From Bacteroidia bacterium (GTDB lineage: Bacteria; Bacteroidota; Bacteroidia; B-17B0; Aurantibacillaceae), in assembly GCA_021740825.1 (NCBI GenBank), contig JAIOZA010000006.1, positions 45,810 through 109,809 of the forward strand: a stretch of 64,000 nucleotides of DNA, in the 5' to 3' direction. Below, one piece after another: positions 42,912-52,021 of the stretch. How positions within the stretch are numbered: the stretch's first letter is position 1; each line of letters starts with the position of its first letter. A model generated the notes under the pieces. That model worked only from the letters and a program-made list of their open reading frames with translations, was not told where the DNA came from and ran no database searches. A program made the translations under genes and the position numbers.

Positions 42912-43892
42912 TTGCTAACTCATAAAAACATACTTGTCATTCAAACTGCTTTTATTGGTGATGCTATTTTAGCCTCATCAGTTGTAGAAAAGCTACATGT
43001 TTTTTTCCCTCAAGCTAAAATATCAATTTTAGTAAGAAAAGGCAACGAATCATTATACAATGAACATCCTTTTTTAAATCAAACCTTCGTTTGGAATAAA
43101 CAAGAAGGTAAATACAAAAGTTTATTTCAGTTATTAAAAACAATACGAAAACAAAAATTCGATACTGTTATTAATTTGCATCGATTTGCAAGTTCAGGTT
43201 TTTTAACAGCCTTTTCAAAAGCAAGGTATACTTCGGGTTACGACAAGAATCCATTTTCATTTCTATTTGACAATAAATCAAAACATAAAATTGGAGATGG
43301 TAGGCATGAAGTAGAACGTTATAATGATTTAATTGAATCCATAACTGATAAAACTGTAGCTAAACCAAAACTGTACCCAACTTTCAAGCAATTTTCGAAA
43401 ATTGAAAAATATGTTGAAACGTCATTTGTATGTATGGCTCCTTCATCTGTATGGTTTACTAAACAATTACCAGTAAATAAATGGATTGAATTATGTAATT
43501 CAATTCCGAAAGAAGTAACTATTTATTTGCTAGGCGGCGCTGGTGATAAAGTTCTATGTGAAGAGATACTAAACAAAACAACTCACTCAACAGTTCGAAT
43601 TCTTGCAGGCGAATTATCACTTTTAGAATCATGTGAATTAATGAAGCATGCCAAAATGAATTATGTTAATGACAGTGGACCATTACATTTAGCATCTTCA
43701 GTTAATGCGCCTACAACGGCATTTTTTTGTTCAACAGTACCTTCGTACGGATTCTTTCCATTATCTTACAATTCAACCATTATTGAAGTAAGCGATTTAG
43801 CTTGTAAGCCCTGCGGTTTGCATGGATATAAAGAATGTCCTAAAAATAATTTCAGATGTGGTAACGAAATTAAATTGCCTTTATTGAAATAA
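42912..43892 (+). CDS. family 9 glycosyltransferase (ADP-heptose:LPS heptosyltransferase-like)
   Basis: 326-residue GT-B fold glycosyltransferase expected to add heptose to the inner LPS core at the cytoplasmic face of the inner membrane. It has the N-terminal ILVIQTAFIGDAILASSV segment, the central GGAGDKVLCEEI, and the sugar-nucleotide site NYVNDSGPLHLASSVNAPTT. It also has a C-terminal Cys-rich segment (LACKPCGLHGYKECPKNNFRC). It starts with TTG at 42912, 3 bp after dapD. The heptose it uses could be made by the gmhA/hddC/gmhB cluster at 11.6 kb. Its stop region overlaps the 3' end of the convergent T9SS gene by 12 bp. Confidence 0.9.
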   Translation: MLTHKNILVIQTAFIGDAILASSVVEKLHVFFPQAKISILVRKGNESLYNEHPFLNQTFVWNKQEGKYKSLFQLLKTIRKQKFDTVINLHRFASSGFLTAFSKARYTSGYDKNPFSFLFDNKSKHKIGDGRHEVERYNDLIESITDKTVAKPKLYPTFKQFSKIEKYVETSFVCMAPSSVWFTKQLPVNKWIELCNSIPKEVTIYLLGGAGDKVLCEEILNKTTHSTVRILAGELSLLESCELMKHAKMNYVNDSGPLHLASSVNAPTTAFFCSTVPSYGFFPLSYNSTIIEVSDLACKPCGLHGYKECPKNNFRCGNEIKLPLLK

Positions 43893-46800
43893 TTGTAAAA
43901 AGCCCTGCTTTGTTATTTCCTTGTAATTAAGATCTTTTGCATTAATTATATAAAAATACGTTCCGTCTGGTACCAATTTATTATCAGTAGTTCCATCCCA
44001 ACCATTTCTAATATCGTCCCAATAATAAAGCTGTAAGCCCCAGCGATTAAAAATAGTACAATTAAATTCAATTATATTTTTACCAGTTACTCTAAACACG
44101 TCATTACTATTATCACCATTTGGAGTAAATACATTTGGAATAATTAGAGTTGCTTCTTCATTTAAGACACTAATTATTAAACTATAATTATCAGTGCATA
44201 GGCCGTTAATTGCTGTTAAATCAACAGTATAAACGCCAACTGCAGAATAAGTTTGTGAATTTACATTTTGAGTTGTAGCTGAATTTCCATTGCCGAAATT
44301 CCAAGAAAATGAATTTGCACCTGAACTATTATTTGTAAAACTAACCACTAATGGAACAGTTCCACTTGTTGGATTTGCACTAAAATTAGCATTTACATTA
44401 GTTACATTAACTACCGATATGGCTGTAAATGTACCGCAAGCATTTGTACTTGAAACAGTTACCGAGCCTCCATTTGCAATAACTACAGAACCTGTGTTTG
44501 AACTATTTGACCACGTGTAAGGTGCTGAACCTCCAGCAACCGTTAAAGTAGCAGTTTCGTTTGGACAAATTAAAGTTGAACTTGGAGTTATAGTTAATAC
44601 AGGCAAAGTTCCAGATGTAATATTTATCGATTCTGTTGCTACACCGCAATTATTTGAAACACTCACAGTAACAATTCCGGACGTATTTACAACTGTGGTA
44701 TTATTAAAACTTCCATTACTCCATGTGTAATTATTAACATTACTAATCGCTGTTAAAGTTGATGTTTGCCCCGAGCAGATGGTAGGTGCAGAAGCAGAAA
44801 TAGCAATTGTTGGTGTGACTTGAGTTGCAATTGTTACAGAACTTACTGCAGTGCCGCAAGCTGCTGTAACTGTTACGGTATACACGCCACCGTTTGTAAC
44901 GTTTGTGGTGGCAGTTGTTGCACCATTACTCCATAAAATTGTTCCAACACTACCTGTGAGAGATAATAGACTTGTTTGACCTGAACATAACAATGTTTGA
45001 GAGGCAGAAGCATTAATAGTTGGCAATGGAGTTATTATCACAGCAACGGTTGCAGTGGCCACTCCACAAGCATTAGAAACATCAACGGTATAAACACCGG
45101 CTGCATTTAAAGAAACTGTATTTGTATTTGCACCACTGCTCCAATTATAAGTAACGGGAGTATTTACATTTGCCTGAGCTGTAGCACTTTGACCTGCGCA
45201 CAAGGAAAAAGAATTTGCGCTTAATGTTACTGTGGGAATAGGAATAATAGTAATGGTTTGAGATGCCTGAGCATTTCCACAGGTATTAGTTGTTGTAACC
45301 ACTATTGGAGAACTAGTTACACTAACGGTTTGAGTAGTTGTACCACCGGTCCATAAATAATTTGCATCACTTGAGTTTGCTGTAAATGTTAGCGCACTTC
45401 CTGCACAAAGGGTTGTAGTTGGCACTGAAATTGAAACCGTTGGCAAAGGGCTTGTTCCAATAGTTACTGTAGTTGATGCGCTGCCGCAACTTGGGGTGCT
45501 AACTGTTGCGGTATAAACACCAGGTGCATTAATAGTTGTAGACGATGAGCTACCACCGTTACTCCATGAATAAGTTCCAGTACTTCCTGATAAAGACAAA
45601 CTAGCTGTTTGACCGCTTGCGCAGATTGATGGAGACGAAGAGGAAACTGAAAGCGTTGGAACTGCATTAACAGTAACATTAACAGTAGCTGAAGCAGTTC
45701 CACATAAATTAGATGCATTTACTGTGTAAATTCCTGCGGTATTTAAAGAAACCGTATTTGTATTAACCCCACTACTCCATGTATAAGTAACGGGTGTATT
45801 TGCATTCGCTTGCACTGTGGCAATTTGGCCAGAACATAATGAAATAGCATTTGAACTTAAAGTTACGGTAGGAATAGGAACAATATTTAGGGTTTGAGAT
45901 GCCTGAGCACTTCCGCAAGCATTAGTTGTTGTAACTACTATTGAAGAAGTATTAACACTTAGGGTTTGCGTAGTTGCACCACCATCCCATAAATAATTTG
46001 CATCACTTGAGTTTGCTGTAAATGTTAGCGAACTTCCTGAACAAAGGGTTGTAGTTGGTACAGAAATTGAAATCGTTGGTAAAGGACTTGTTCCAATTGT
46101 AATTGAAGTTGATGCGCTGCCGCAACTTGGAGTACTCACTGTTGCTGTATAAACACCCGGAGCATTAATTGTTGTTGAAGATGAATTGTCACCATTACTC
46201 CATGTATAAGTTCCTGCACTGCCTGATAAAGACAAACTAGCCGTTTGACCGCTTGAACATATCACTGGGGATGAAGTTGTTATTGCAATAACAGGTAATG
46301 GATCAACCGAAACAACAGCACTATTACTAACTATGCATGTTGCTACTGAGTAGGTAACTGAATAAGTAGCCGTATTAGCAGGGCTTACTGAAATTGTTTG
46401 AGTTGTTTGCCCCCCCGGTGACCATAAATAGCTTCCACCAATTGCAGAAGGTGTAGCTGTCAATACAACTGAATTTCCTAAACAAACTGTTTGATTATTT
46501 ATGTTTACAGTCGGAGTTGCTCCAGATGGCAAAATCGTTACATTTATAGAATCCTTGCAACCTATGTAAGATGTAGCAACAACTTTATAATCCCCAGCAC
46601 ATAAACCATTTGCTGTAGAAGAGGTTTGACCAATTGGCAACGCATTTGAATCATACCAAACGTAGGTATATCCACCAATAGATCCCGATGCATTAACTGT
46701 TGCCGAACCATCGCATAAACAACTAGCATTTACAAGTGTAGGTGTAGAAATAGCTAACGGTGTAATAGGCATACAGCCATTGTTAAACTGTGCAATATAC

Positions 46801-47540
46801 GCAGCATTCAAAGCATTATTTGGAGCCCCAGGAGTTTGATCACTGGGAGATGGAGAGGCGCTGCCTTCTGACCAATTTGCCTGAACGGTTGGATTACCAC
46901 CATTAAAATACCAAACGTTTTGTGAGCCTGTTGTACCTCCGGAATTAAAATATATTAAATTATTTAAATTATTAGAAACCCAACAAACCGAAAAAACTTC
47001 ACATCCATTTAAATCTACAATTCTTGCACAATCTCCAGCATTTGCTAATAATGTAGTATTCCAGTTTCCTCCGGGCGTCCAACCAGTTGCTGGATAAGAA
47101 CAAGCAATTGCCCCAGGAGTAGTAACATTTGATTCGAATAAAGTACTATTTACAGGGGCTATTATGGTACAATTCCCATCTGCCATTGATAAATCATCCG
47201 GTGGTATGGCTGGATTTCTATCCCCATTATTATAAATTAAAATGATAGTGCCTAATGGGACACAAGCCCACATTGGATCTTGAGAAAAACGCACGGCTCC
47301 ACCTGCTACCCCGCCAGTTCCGTGATAGCCGCTATTATCATCAAATATCCAGCCTCTAATATCTATACAAGGAGGGGTTAAATTGGTGCAAGTATATGTT
47401 AATGCATTACTTACAACAACAAACTCAACGTACTCTTGATTTCCAGTAGGACCATTAGAAACCTCATTGATGATTAATGTTTGTGATTGCAACTGGCAAT
47501 ATAAAAATATGGCAGGTAAAATTAGTTTAAGGTATTTCAT
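43881..47540 (-). CDS. giant Ig-like adhesin with lamin-tail domain and T9SS type B sorting domain
   Basis: 1219-residue secreted protein. It has a signal peptide (MKYLKLILPAIFLYCQLQSQ), an N-terminal lamin-tail-like domain (LIINEVSNGPTGNQEYVEF), a run of about ten Ig-like modules each with the pattern xCSGQ...TWSNG...VYTVT, a PKD domain (SWNFGNGNSATTQNVN) and a C-terminal type B (gliding-motility-associated, CHU_C) sorting domain containing FTPNGDNSNDVF and NRWGLQLYYWDD. It is a likely surface adhesin or matrix protein. Three of the Ig modules (212 residues) are tandemly duplicated at DNA level. The gene is convergent with the GT9 gene and overlaps it by 12 bp. Confidence 0.9.
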   Translation of the reverse strand: MKYLKLILPAIFLYCQLQSQTLIINEVSNGPTGNQEYVEFVVVSNALTYTCTNLTPPCIDIRGWIFDDNSGYHGTGGVAGGAVRFSQDPMWACVPLGTIILIYNNGDRNPAIPPDDLSMADGNCTIIAPVNSTLFESNVTTPGAIACSYPATGWTPGGNWNTTLLANAGDCARIVDLNGCEVFSVCWVSNNLNNLIYFNSGGTTGSQNVWYFNGGNPTVQANWSEGSASPSPSDQTPGAPNNALNAAYIAQFNNGCMPITPLAISTPTLVNASCLCDGSATVNASGSIGGYTYVWYDSNALPIGQTSSTANGLCAGDYKVVATSYIGCKDSINVTILPSGATPTVNINNQTVCLGNSVVLTATPSAIGGSYLWSPGGQTTQTISVSPANTATYSVTYSVATCIVSNSAVVSVDPLPVIAITTSSPVICSSGQTASLSLSGSAGTYTWSNGDNSSSTTINAPGVYTATVSTPSCGSASTSITIGTSPLPTISISVPTTTLCSGSSLTFTANSSDANYLWDGGATTQTLSVNTSSIVVTTTNACGSAQASQTLNIVPIPTVTLSSNAISLCSGQIATVQANANTPVTYTWSSGVNTNTVSLNTAGIYTVNASNLCGTASATVNVTVNAVPTLSVSSSSPSICASGQTASLSLSGSTGTYSWSNGGSSSSTTINAPGVYTATVSTPSCGSASTTVTIGTSPLPTVSISVPTTTLCAGSALTFTANSSDANYLWTGGTTTQTVSVTSSPIVVTTTNTCGNAQASQTITIIPIPTVTLSANSFSLCAGQSATAQANVNTPVTYNWSSGANTNTVSLNAAGVYTVDVSNACGVATATVAVIITPLPTINASASQTLLCSGQTSLLSLTGSVGTILWSNGATTATTNVTNGGVYTVTVTAACGTAVSSVTIATQVTPTIAISASAPTICSGQTSTLTAISNVNNYTWSNGSFNNTTVVNTSGIVTVSVSNNCGVATESINITSGTLPVLTITPSSTLICPNETATLTVAGGSAPYTWSNSSNTGSVVIANGGSVTVSSTNACGTFTAISVVNVTNVNANFSANPTSGTVPLVVSFTNNSSGANSFSWNFGNGNSATTQNVNSQTYSAVGVYTVDLTAINGLCTDNYSLIISVLNEEATLIIPNVFTPNGDNSNDVFRVTGKNIIEFNCTIFNRWGLQLYYWDDIRNGWDGTTDNKLVPDGTYFYIINAKDLNYKEITKQGFLQLFQ
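45025..46296 (-). repeat. 636-bp tandem duplication inside the T9SS type B adhesin gene
   Basis: Two adjacent copies of a three-Ig-module unit. Anchors are the word GATGCGCTGCCGCAACTTGG at 45475 and 46111 and GGTTTGAGATGCCTGAG at 45255 and 45891, both exactly 636 bp apart (212 codons, in frame). Boundaries are approximate. Nucleotide similarity is high over long stretches, so the duplication is fairly recent compared with the other, more diverged Ig modules. Confidence 0.85.
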
Positions 47541-47603
47541 TTTTTGGTTGTTAATGCAATTTCTCTAAATTACGAATTATTGTTGGTTGTGCTATAGAAC
47601 TTG

Positions 47604-50246
47604 TTATTTTTGAATAATAATTTTAAAATTTTCAGTTTTATATGGAGTCGTTATCCTTACGAAGTAAATTCCCTCCGCAAAATTTTGAACATTAATTTTA
47701 GTTTGAGAATTCTTAACTTCTTCTTCAGCTAGCAATTTACCTGATAAATCAAACAAACTAATGGTGCTATGTTTTGGAACCGAATTTTTAAATTCAATTA
47801 CTAAATTTTGTTCTTGCTGGTAATGATTGCATTTCCAATCATCAGATTTTTCATTAACTGAAATAATTTTATGAAAATAATCTTTCCCGTTTTTTTCTTT
47901 GGTTCCTAGTCTATAATAAGTAATGTCGCTAAATGGCTCTTGATCAACTAAATTATAAGTTTTAGTTTGAGAGTTACTACTTACAAAAACAGTTGTTAAT
48001 TCTTTGAAATCAATCCCATTATTACTTTTATCAATTGTATAATGCAAAACATTTTCTTCAGAACCTACTTTCCAAAAAACATCATTTACATCATTATTTT
48101 TTGTAGCATAAAAATCTATCAGTTCGATTGGTAAAATAGTTAAAGGCGGGTTACAGCCATTGTTAAAATAGCTATTGGCCGCACCTCCTCCAACTGTAAA
48201 AGCAATCCCTGCTCCATCTCCACCCACTAATAAATTAGGTTGATAATTATAACTAGTAGTGCAACCACCTGAAACTGCATTAAAATTTGCTGTAAAAAAT
48301 CTTAACTCTCCAACATTTCCACCATTAGAAAAATTACCACCCACTGTCCAAGAGGCATCTGTAGAATATAGCACATATATAGTTCCTAATGAACAAAATG
48401 TTGATAAGTCATAATCAAAACAATTAGAGTTTCTTGCAATCATAAAAACACTATTTGCGGGAATAATGCCTGCCGCTGTTGCATCAACAAATAAAGTTGT
48501 GCAGCTAGAGCTTGCCAATGAATTCAAATTAGCTGTTTGAGTGGCATTTGATGTAAATGAATCAGTGTAGGTAGCAGCAGGGTTTACCGTGTTACCATAT
48601 GTAACAACAATATTAGCCGGAGTGACAGGGATACTGCTTGTTCCTGAGTTAAAAAATAAAATCTCATTATCCCCTTCTTGACACGAACCAGTGCAGGAAT
48701 TAACTAGCACTCCTGTCATTTTAGGACAATTTGCAGAAGTAACATCATTAACATTTAGAATTCCAGTAGTACTAGTTTGTGAACCACATGAATAACTAAC
48801 AACACATTGATAAGAATAACTATTCATGCTTGTTGGAGGGTTAGAAACTGTTAGTAGAGAAGTTGTGGCGCCTGAATATACTCCGCCGCTAGAAATAGCA
48901 GAATAACCTGAGCCTGCATTCACTTGCCATTGATATGAAATTGGTGTACCTGTTGCAATAACAACAAATGTAGATGTTTGTGCTGGAGTGACATATGACG
49001 TGTATGGATTTGTTGAAATTCCAAATACAGTTAAATTTATGGCAGCAGTTGTAAAAGTGCATCCTGCACTTGTAGCTATTAAGCATCTATAATAGTAATT
49101 TGATACTGCCGAAGTGCCAGTAACTGATATAGTTCCAGTGGTACCACCTGAATAACTAACACCTGCTGGTGTTCCTGCAGCAACGGATAACCAAGTTGAA
49201 TTATTAGAACTCATTTGCCACTGATAGCTCGTTGCTGTTCCAGATATAGTTGTTGAAATCACAGCTGCATTACTAATACATACTGATTGACTGCTAGGAG
49301 AAATTGAAGGCGTAACACATGTAATAATAGATAATGTTGCTGTATTAGACGTTGCTGTGCCTGGGCAAGTATTGGTTACAACGCATTGATAGGAGTATCC
49401 ACTCATACTTAGTGGTGGATTTGATATTGTTAGAACTGCGCTGTTAGCACCTGCGTATGTTGGATTTGTCCCCCCATTTGTGATATTTGAGAAACCAGAA
49501 CCTGTATTTTCTTGCCATTGATAAGCAGGAGCAGTTCCAGATGCTACTACTGTATAAGAAGCGGTTCCTGCTGAAGTTGTTGATACACTTGTTGGCTGAG
49601 ATGTTATTGACGGTGGTACACAGCCACCGCAAGAAGACACGCTGCCGTTTACAACAATATCTTTATTGGTAGTATTGCCTCCATCTTCTGGCCCACCTGT
49701 ACCTGCAGTAGCCTCAGAATTATAAACATATAACCTAAAAGTAATTGGCGTATCACATGTAGGCGAAATAGCTGAAAAGCCAAAGTTAAATGTTTGGGTG
49801 CTAGTCACATCAACTCCAGCCAAAGCTCCTCCTAAATTACCCACATATCCATCAAAAGAACTTCGCAGAGCAAATGTCCTAGGTCCTGTACCTGAACGTT
49901 GGTAAAGAAAAACCACTGAAGTAACAGAAATTTGGAACCCAGCGTTTGGGGTAACAGTAAATTCAATGTATTTCGTTAAATCTATTGTTCCAGAAATTGA
50001 AAAATTTGTTGATCCAAATCTATCACCATTAGCAGATGCTGTCAATCCAGAACGAGTAATAGTAGAACTGCTAATATTTGGATCGTTTGTACTTGAAGGC
50101 AATGAAACTTCGCTTCCTGTCGCGCCAGCAAAATCAAATGTCAAAATTGCCTGCCCCCAAATTTTTGAAAAAGAAAAGAACACTAAAATCAAAAGCACTT
50201 TCAATTGAAAGTTATTGCTTGAAAATATTTTATTACACCTTAACAT
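47604..50246 (-). CDS. T9SS type A secreted Ig-like protein
   Basis: 880-residue cargo protein. A signal peptide follows a short leader (LKVLLILVFFSFSKIWGQ). The N-terminal ~200 residues form a beta domain (TFDFAGATGSEVSLPSST), then about four Ig-like modules with the recurring pattern YQWQ...NPPxSMxxYSYQCVV (residues ~210-520). A lamin-tail-like domain follows (MTGVLVNSCTGSCQEGDNEI, ~530-720), then a C-terminal type A sorting domain (LFDLSGKLLAEEEVKNSQTK ... KIIIQK). It is probably surface-exposed or extracellular. It lies upstream of the larger type B adhesin (63-bp gap, same strand), so the two may be co-expressed. A TAATTTTG element lies 95 nt upstream. Confidence 0.88.
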   Translation of the reverse strand: MLRCNKIFSSNNFQLKVLLILVFFSFSKIWGQAILTFDFAGATGSEVSLPSSTNDPNISSSTITRSGLTASANGDRFGSTNFSISGTIDLTKYIEFTVTPNAGFQISVTSVVFLYQRSGTGPRTFALRSSFDGYVGNLGGALAGVDVTSTQTFNFGFSAISPTCDTPITFRLYVYNSEATAGTGGPEDGGNTTNKDIVVNGSVSSCGGCVPPSITSQPTSVSTTSAGTASYTVVASGTAPAYQWQENTGSGFSNITNGGTNPTYAGANSAVLTISNPPLSMSGYSYQCVVTNTCPGTATSNTATLSIITCVTPSISPSSQSVCISNAAVISTTISGTATSYQWQMSSNNSTWLSVAAGTPAGVSYSGGTTGTISVTGTSAVSNYYYRCLIATSAGCTFTTAAINLTVFGISTNPYTSYVTPAQTSTFVVIATGTPISYQWQVNAGSGYSAISSGGVYSGATTSLLTVSNPPTSMNSYSYQCVVSYSCGSQTSTTGILNVNDVTSANCPKMTGVLVNSCTGSCQEGDNEILFFNSGTSSIPVTPANIVVTYGNTVNPAATYTDSFTSNATQTANLNSLASSSCTTLFVDATAAGIIPANSVFMIARNSNCFDYDLSTFCSLGTIYVLYSTDASWTVGGNFSNGGNVGELRFFTANFNAVSGGCTTSYNYQPNLLVGGDGAGIAFTVGGGAANSYFNNGCNPPLTILPIELIDFYATKNNDVNDVFWKVGSEENVLHYTIDKSNNGIDFKELTTVFVSSNSQTKTYNLVDQEPFSDITYYRLGTKEKNGKDYFHKIISVNEKSDDWKCNHYQQEQNLVIEFKNSVPKHSTISLFDLSGKLLAEEEVKNSQTKINVQNFAEGIYFVRITTPYKTENFKIIIQK

Positions 50247-50582
50247 TTAAATTCATTTAAACTTAATGAAAGCGGTTTTAGTTCAATTTAAAATCAAATA
50301 GGCTATGATTTAAAAGACTTATAGGGTGTTCACTTGTGGTGCAAAATTAAACTATTAAATCTTTATTAATATGTATTAATTTTTAACAAATTGTTAAGCA
50401 TTAATAAGTAAAATCAAAGACATAAATGAAAAATTTATTGAAAACATTTAGCTTCAAAATACAAATTGTTTACGACTTTTATTTTTATCCACAATTACTA
50501 CTTTACGAATGTTATTATCATTTTAAATAATTAAGTAGGATTTTTTATTTGTTTAACTACTTTCGTATAAAATCAATCAAAA
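50247..50582. other. 336-bp intergenic region between divergent genes
   Basis: No gene is supported here. It holds a perfect minus-strand -7 element TAATTTTG (50342-50349) that could serve the T9SS gene ending the region on the left. A near-consensus TACTTTCG lies about 30 nt before the thioredoxin-like gene. A 15-bp operator-like palindrome TTAACAAATTGTTAA (50383-50397) lies between the two. A 34-codon ATG ORF at 50425-50529 has no coding character. Confidence 0.5.
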
Positions 50583-51194
50583 ATGAAAAAGGGTTTTATA
50601 TTTTTTGCACTATTAATTGCTTGTGGCGTTTTATTATCATTTATCAATAAAACTAATACTGAACTTGGCTTAAATGCTCCAATACCAATGGCTGATGAAA
50701 AAATGAAGGATATTAGTGGTAAAGATGTTTCATTAAATTCGGTAAAAACTGCTAAAGGATTGTTGGTGCTTTTTTCTTGCAATACTTGTCCTTATGTAAA
50801 ATTAAGTGAAACTCGAATTAAAGAAATATCAGATAATTGTTTAAAACTAGGAATTGGCTGTATTATTATTAATAGTAACGAAGGGCAACGCACTGAAGAA
50901 GATAGTTTTGATGCCATGGTAAAGTATGCTGCTGCTCAAAAATTTTCTTGCTTTTATTCAGTTGATGCGAACTCAAAATTAGCAGATGCTTTTGGAGCAA
51001 CTCGCACGCCACAGTGTTTTTTATTTAATTCAAAGGGCCTAGTTTATAAAGGCGCTATTGATGATAATGTAAAAGATCAAGCGCTAGTTAAAACTCATTA
51101 TTTAAAAGAAGCAGTTGATGCTTTAGCAAAAAATGAAACTCCAAAATTACAAGAAACAAAATCAATAGGCTGCACGATTAAACGTGTTGAGTAA
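50583..51194 (+). CDS. thioredoxin-fold (redoxin/AhpC-TSA-like) envelope protein
   Basis: 203-residue exported protein with an N-terminal hydrophobic segment (MKKGFIFFALLIACGVLLSF) containing LIAC, a possible lipobox, although the hydrophobic run continues past the cysteine. The thioredoxin-like domain follows: IPMADEKMKDISGKDVSL, FSCNTCPYVKLSETRIKEI with the redox CxxC motif CNTC, and FGATRTPQCFLFNSKGLVY with the cis-proline (TP). It probably acts as a periplasmic thiol-disulfide or peroxide-related protein; the partner is unknown. It is monocistronic, with a clear terminator after it. Confidence 0.85.
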   Translation: MKKGFIFFALLIACGVLLSFINKTNTELGLNAPIPMADEKMKDISGKDVSLNSVKTAKGLLVLFSCNTCPYVKLSETRIKEISDNCLKLGIGCIIINSNEGQRTEEDSFDAMVKYAAAQKFSCFYSVDANSKLADAFGATRTPQCFLFNSKGLVYKGAIDDNVKDQALVKTHYLKEAVDALAKNETPKLQETKSIGCTIKRVE

Positions 51195-51219
51195 TAGTAT
51201 AATTTAACGATATTAATAA

Positions 51220-51249
51220 AGTTCTGCTAGTAGTTAGCAGGACTTTTTT
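51220..51249 (+). terminator. Rho-independent terminator after the thioredoxin-like gene
   Basis: Stem AGTTCTGCTA / TAGCAGGACT (one G-T pair) with a short loop and a T-run (TTTTTT), 26 nt after the stop codon. Confidence 0.88.
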
Positions 51250-51264
51250 AATGTTTTTTTTGGT

Positions 51265-51286
51265 CGTTTCCTCCAGCCGGCGGAAA
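51265..51286. repeat. GC-rich palindromic element GTTTCC-TCCAGCCGGCG-GAAAC
   Basis: In an AT-rich gap, GTTTCCTCCAGCCGGCGGAA has a GTTTCC/GGAAAC outer stem around a GCCGGC core. It shares TCC..AGC(T/C)GGCGGA with the 16-bp palindrome TCCGCCAGCTGGCGGA in the tRNA remnant at 40335-40350, suggesting a dispersed short palindrome family. Confidence 0.6.
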
Positions 51287-51346
51287 CGCCCTAATAATTC
51301 TAAAGATGAGATTAATTTCAATGTATGTAAAAACTTAAACAACTAA

Positions 51347-51376
51347 AAAAGTCCTACTAATTATGATAGGACTTTT
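51347..51376 (-). terminator. bidirectional stem-loop terminator after frr
   Basis: Perfect 10-bp stem AAAAGTCCTA / TAGGACTTTT with a 10-nt loop and A/T runs on both sides; placed 24 nt past the frr stop on the minus strand. The plus-strand orientation would also stop read-through from the thioredoxin-like gene. Confidence 0.85.
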
Positions 51377-51399
51377 TAAATATAACATAGCGGAGAAAA

Positions 51400-51960
51400 T
51401 TAAACAGTTAAAATTTCTTTCTCTTTTTGCTCCAAATGTTTTTCACATTTAGACGCAAACTCATCAACCAACGTTTGCATTTTTGTTTCTCCTCCTTTTG
51501 CTTCATCTTCAGGTAAACCTGCTTTTTGCAAAGCTTTTATTTTATCGATTGATTCTTTACGAATATTTCTTAAACCAACTTTAGCATCTTCGCCGCATGC
51601 TTTAGATGTTTTTACTAAGTCTTTTCTTCGTTCTTCAGTTAAAGGTGGCACAATAATCCGAATTAATACACCATCGTTTTGTGGATTAAAACCTAAGTTA
51701 GCGGCTTGAATTGCTTTTTCTATTGGTGTTAACATTGATTTTTCCCAAGGTTGCACTAAAATGGTTCTTGAATCTTGAGTATTAACGCTAGCTACATTGC
51801 TTAACGGCGTTCTCGCTCCATAATAATCTACCATTACATTGTCCAACATGGTTGGATTTGCTTTTCCTGCTCTAATTTTAGCCAATTCCATTTCTAAATG
51901 CGAAATGGTTTTTTCCATTTGCGTTTTTGCTGTTTCTAAAACTGTTTTTATATCGCTCAT
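51400..51960 (-). CDS. frr: ribosome recycling factor
   Basis: 186-residue tRNA-mimic that, with EF-G, splits post-termination ribosomes. Conserved features are EKTISHLEMELAKIRAGKANPTMLDNV, DYYGARTPLSNVA, QPWEKSMLTPIEKAIQAANLG, DGVLIRIIVPPLTEERRKDL and a charged C-terminal helix ending KEILTV. The length (186) is standard. In many bacteria frr follows pyrH; here the upstream gene is thyA, 61 bp away on the same strand, so the two could share a transcript. ATG at 51960. Confidence 0.97.
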   Translation of the reverse strand: MSDIKTVLETAKTQMEKTISHLEMELAKIRAGKANPTMLDNVMVDYYGARTPLSNVASVNTQDSRTILVQPWEKSMLTPIEKAIQAANLGFNPQNDGVLIRIIVPPLTEERRKDLVKTSKACGEDAKVGLRNIRKESIDKIKALQKAGLPEDEAKGGETKMQTLVDEFASKCEKHLEQKEKEILTV

Positions 51961-52021
51961 AATTTAAATTTATGTAAAGTTAATTTTTATATGATTTAGG
52001 GTGAAAAAATATCTATTTTTT

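Noticed and set aside
45464-45718. 84-aa Leu/Gln-rich ORF within the adhesin gene
   Set aside because: Low-complexity alternative frame of the repetitive Ig-coding region.
50425-50529. 34-codon ORF starting ATGAAAAATTTATTG in the 336-bp gap
   Set aside because: Too short, no recognisable motif, composition like the surrounding AT-rich non-coding sequence.
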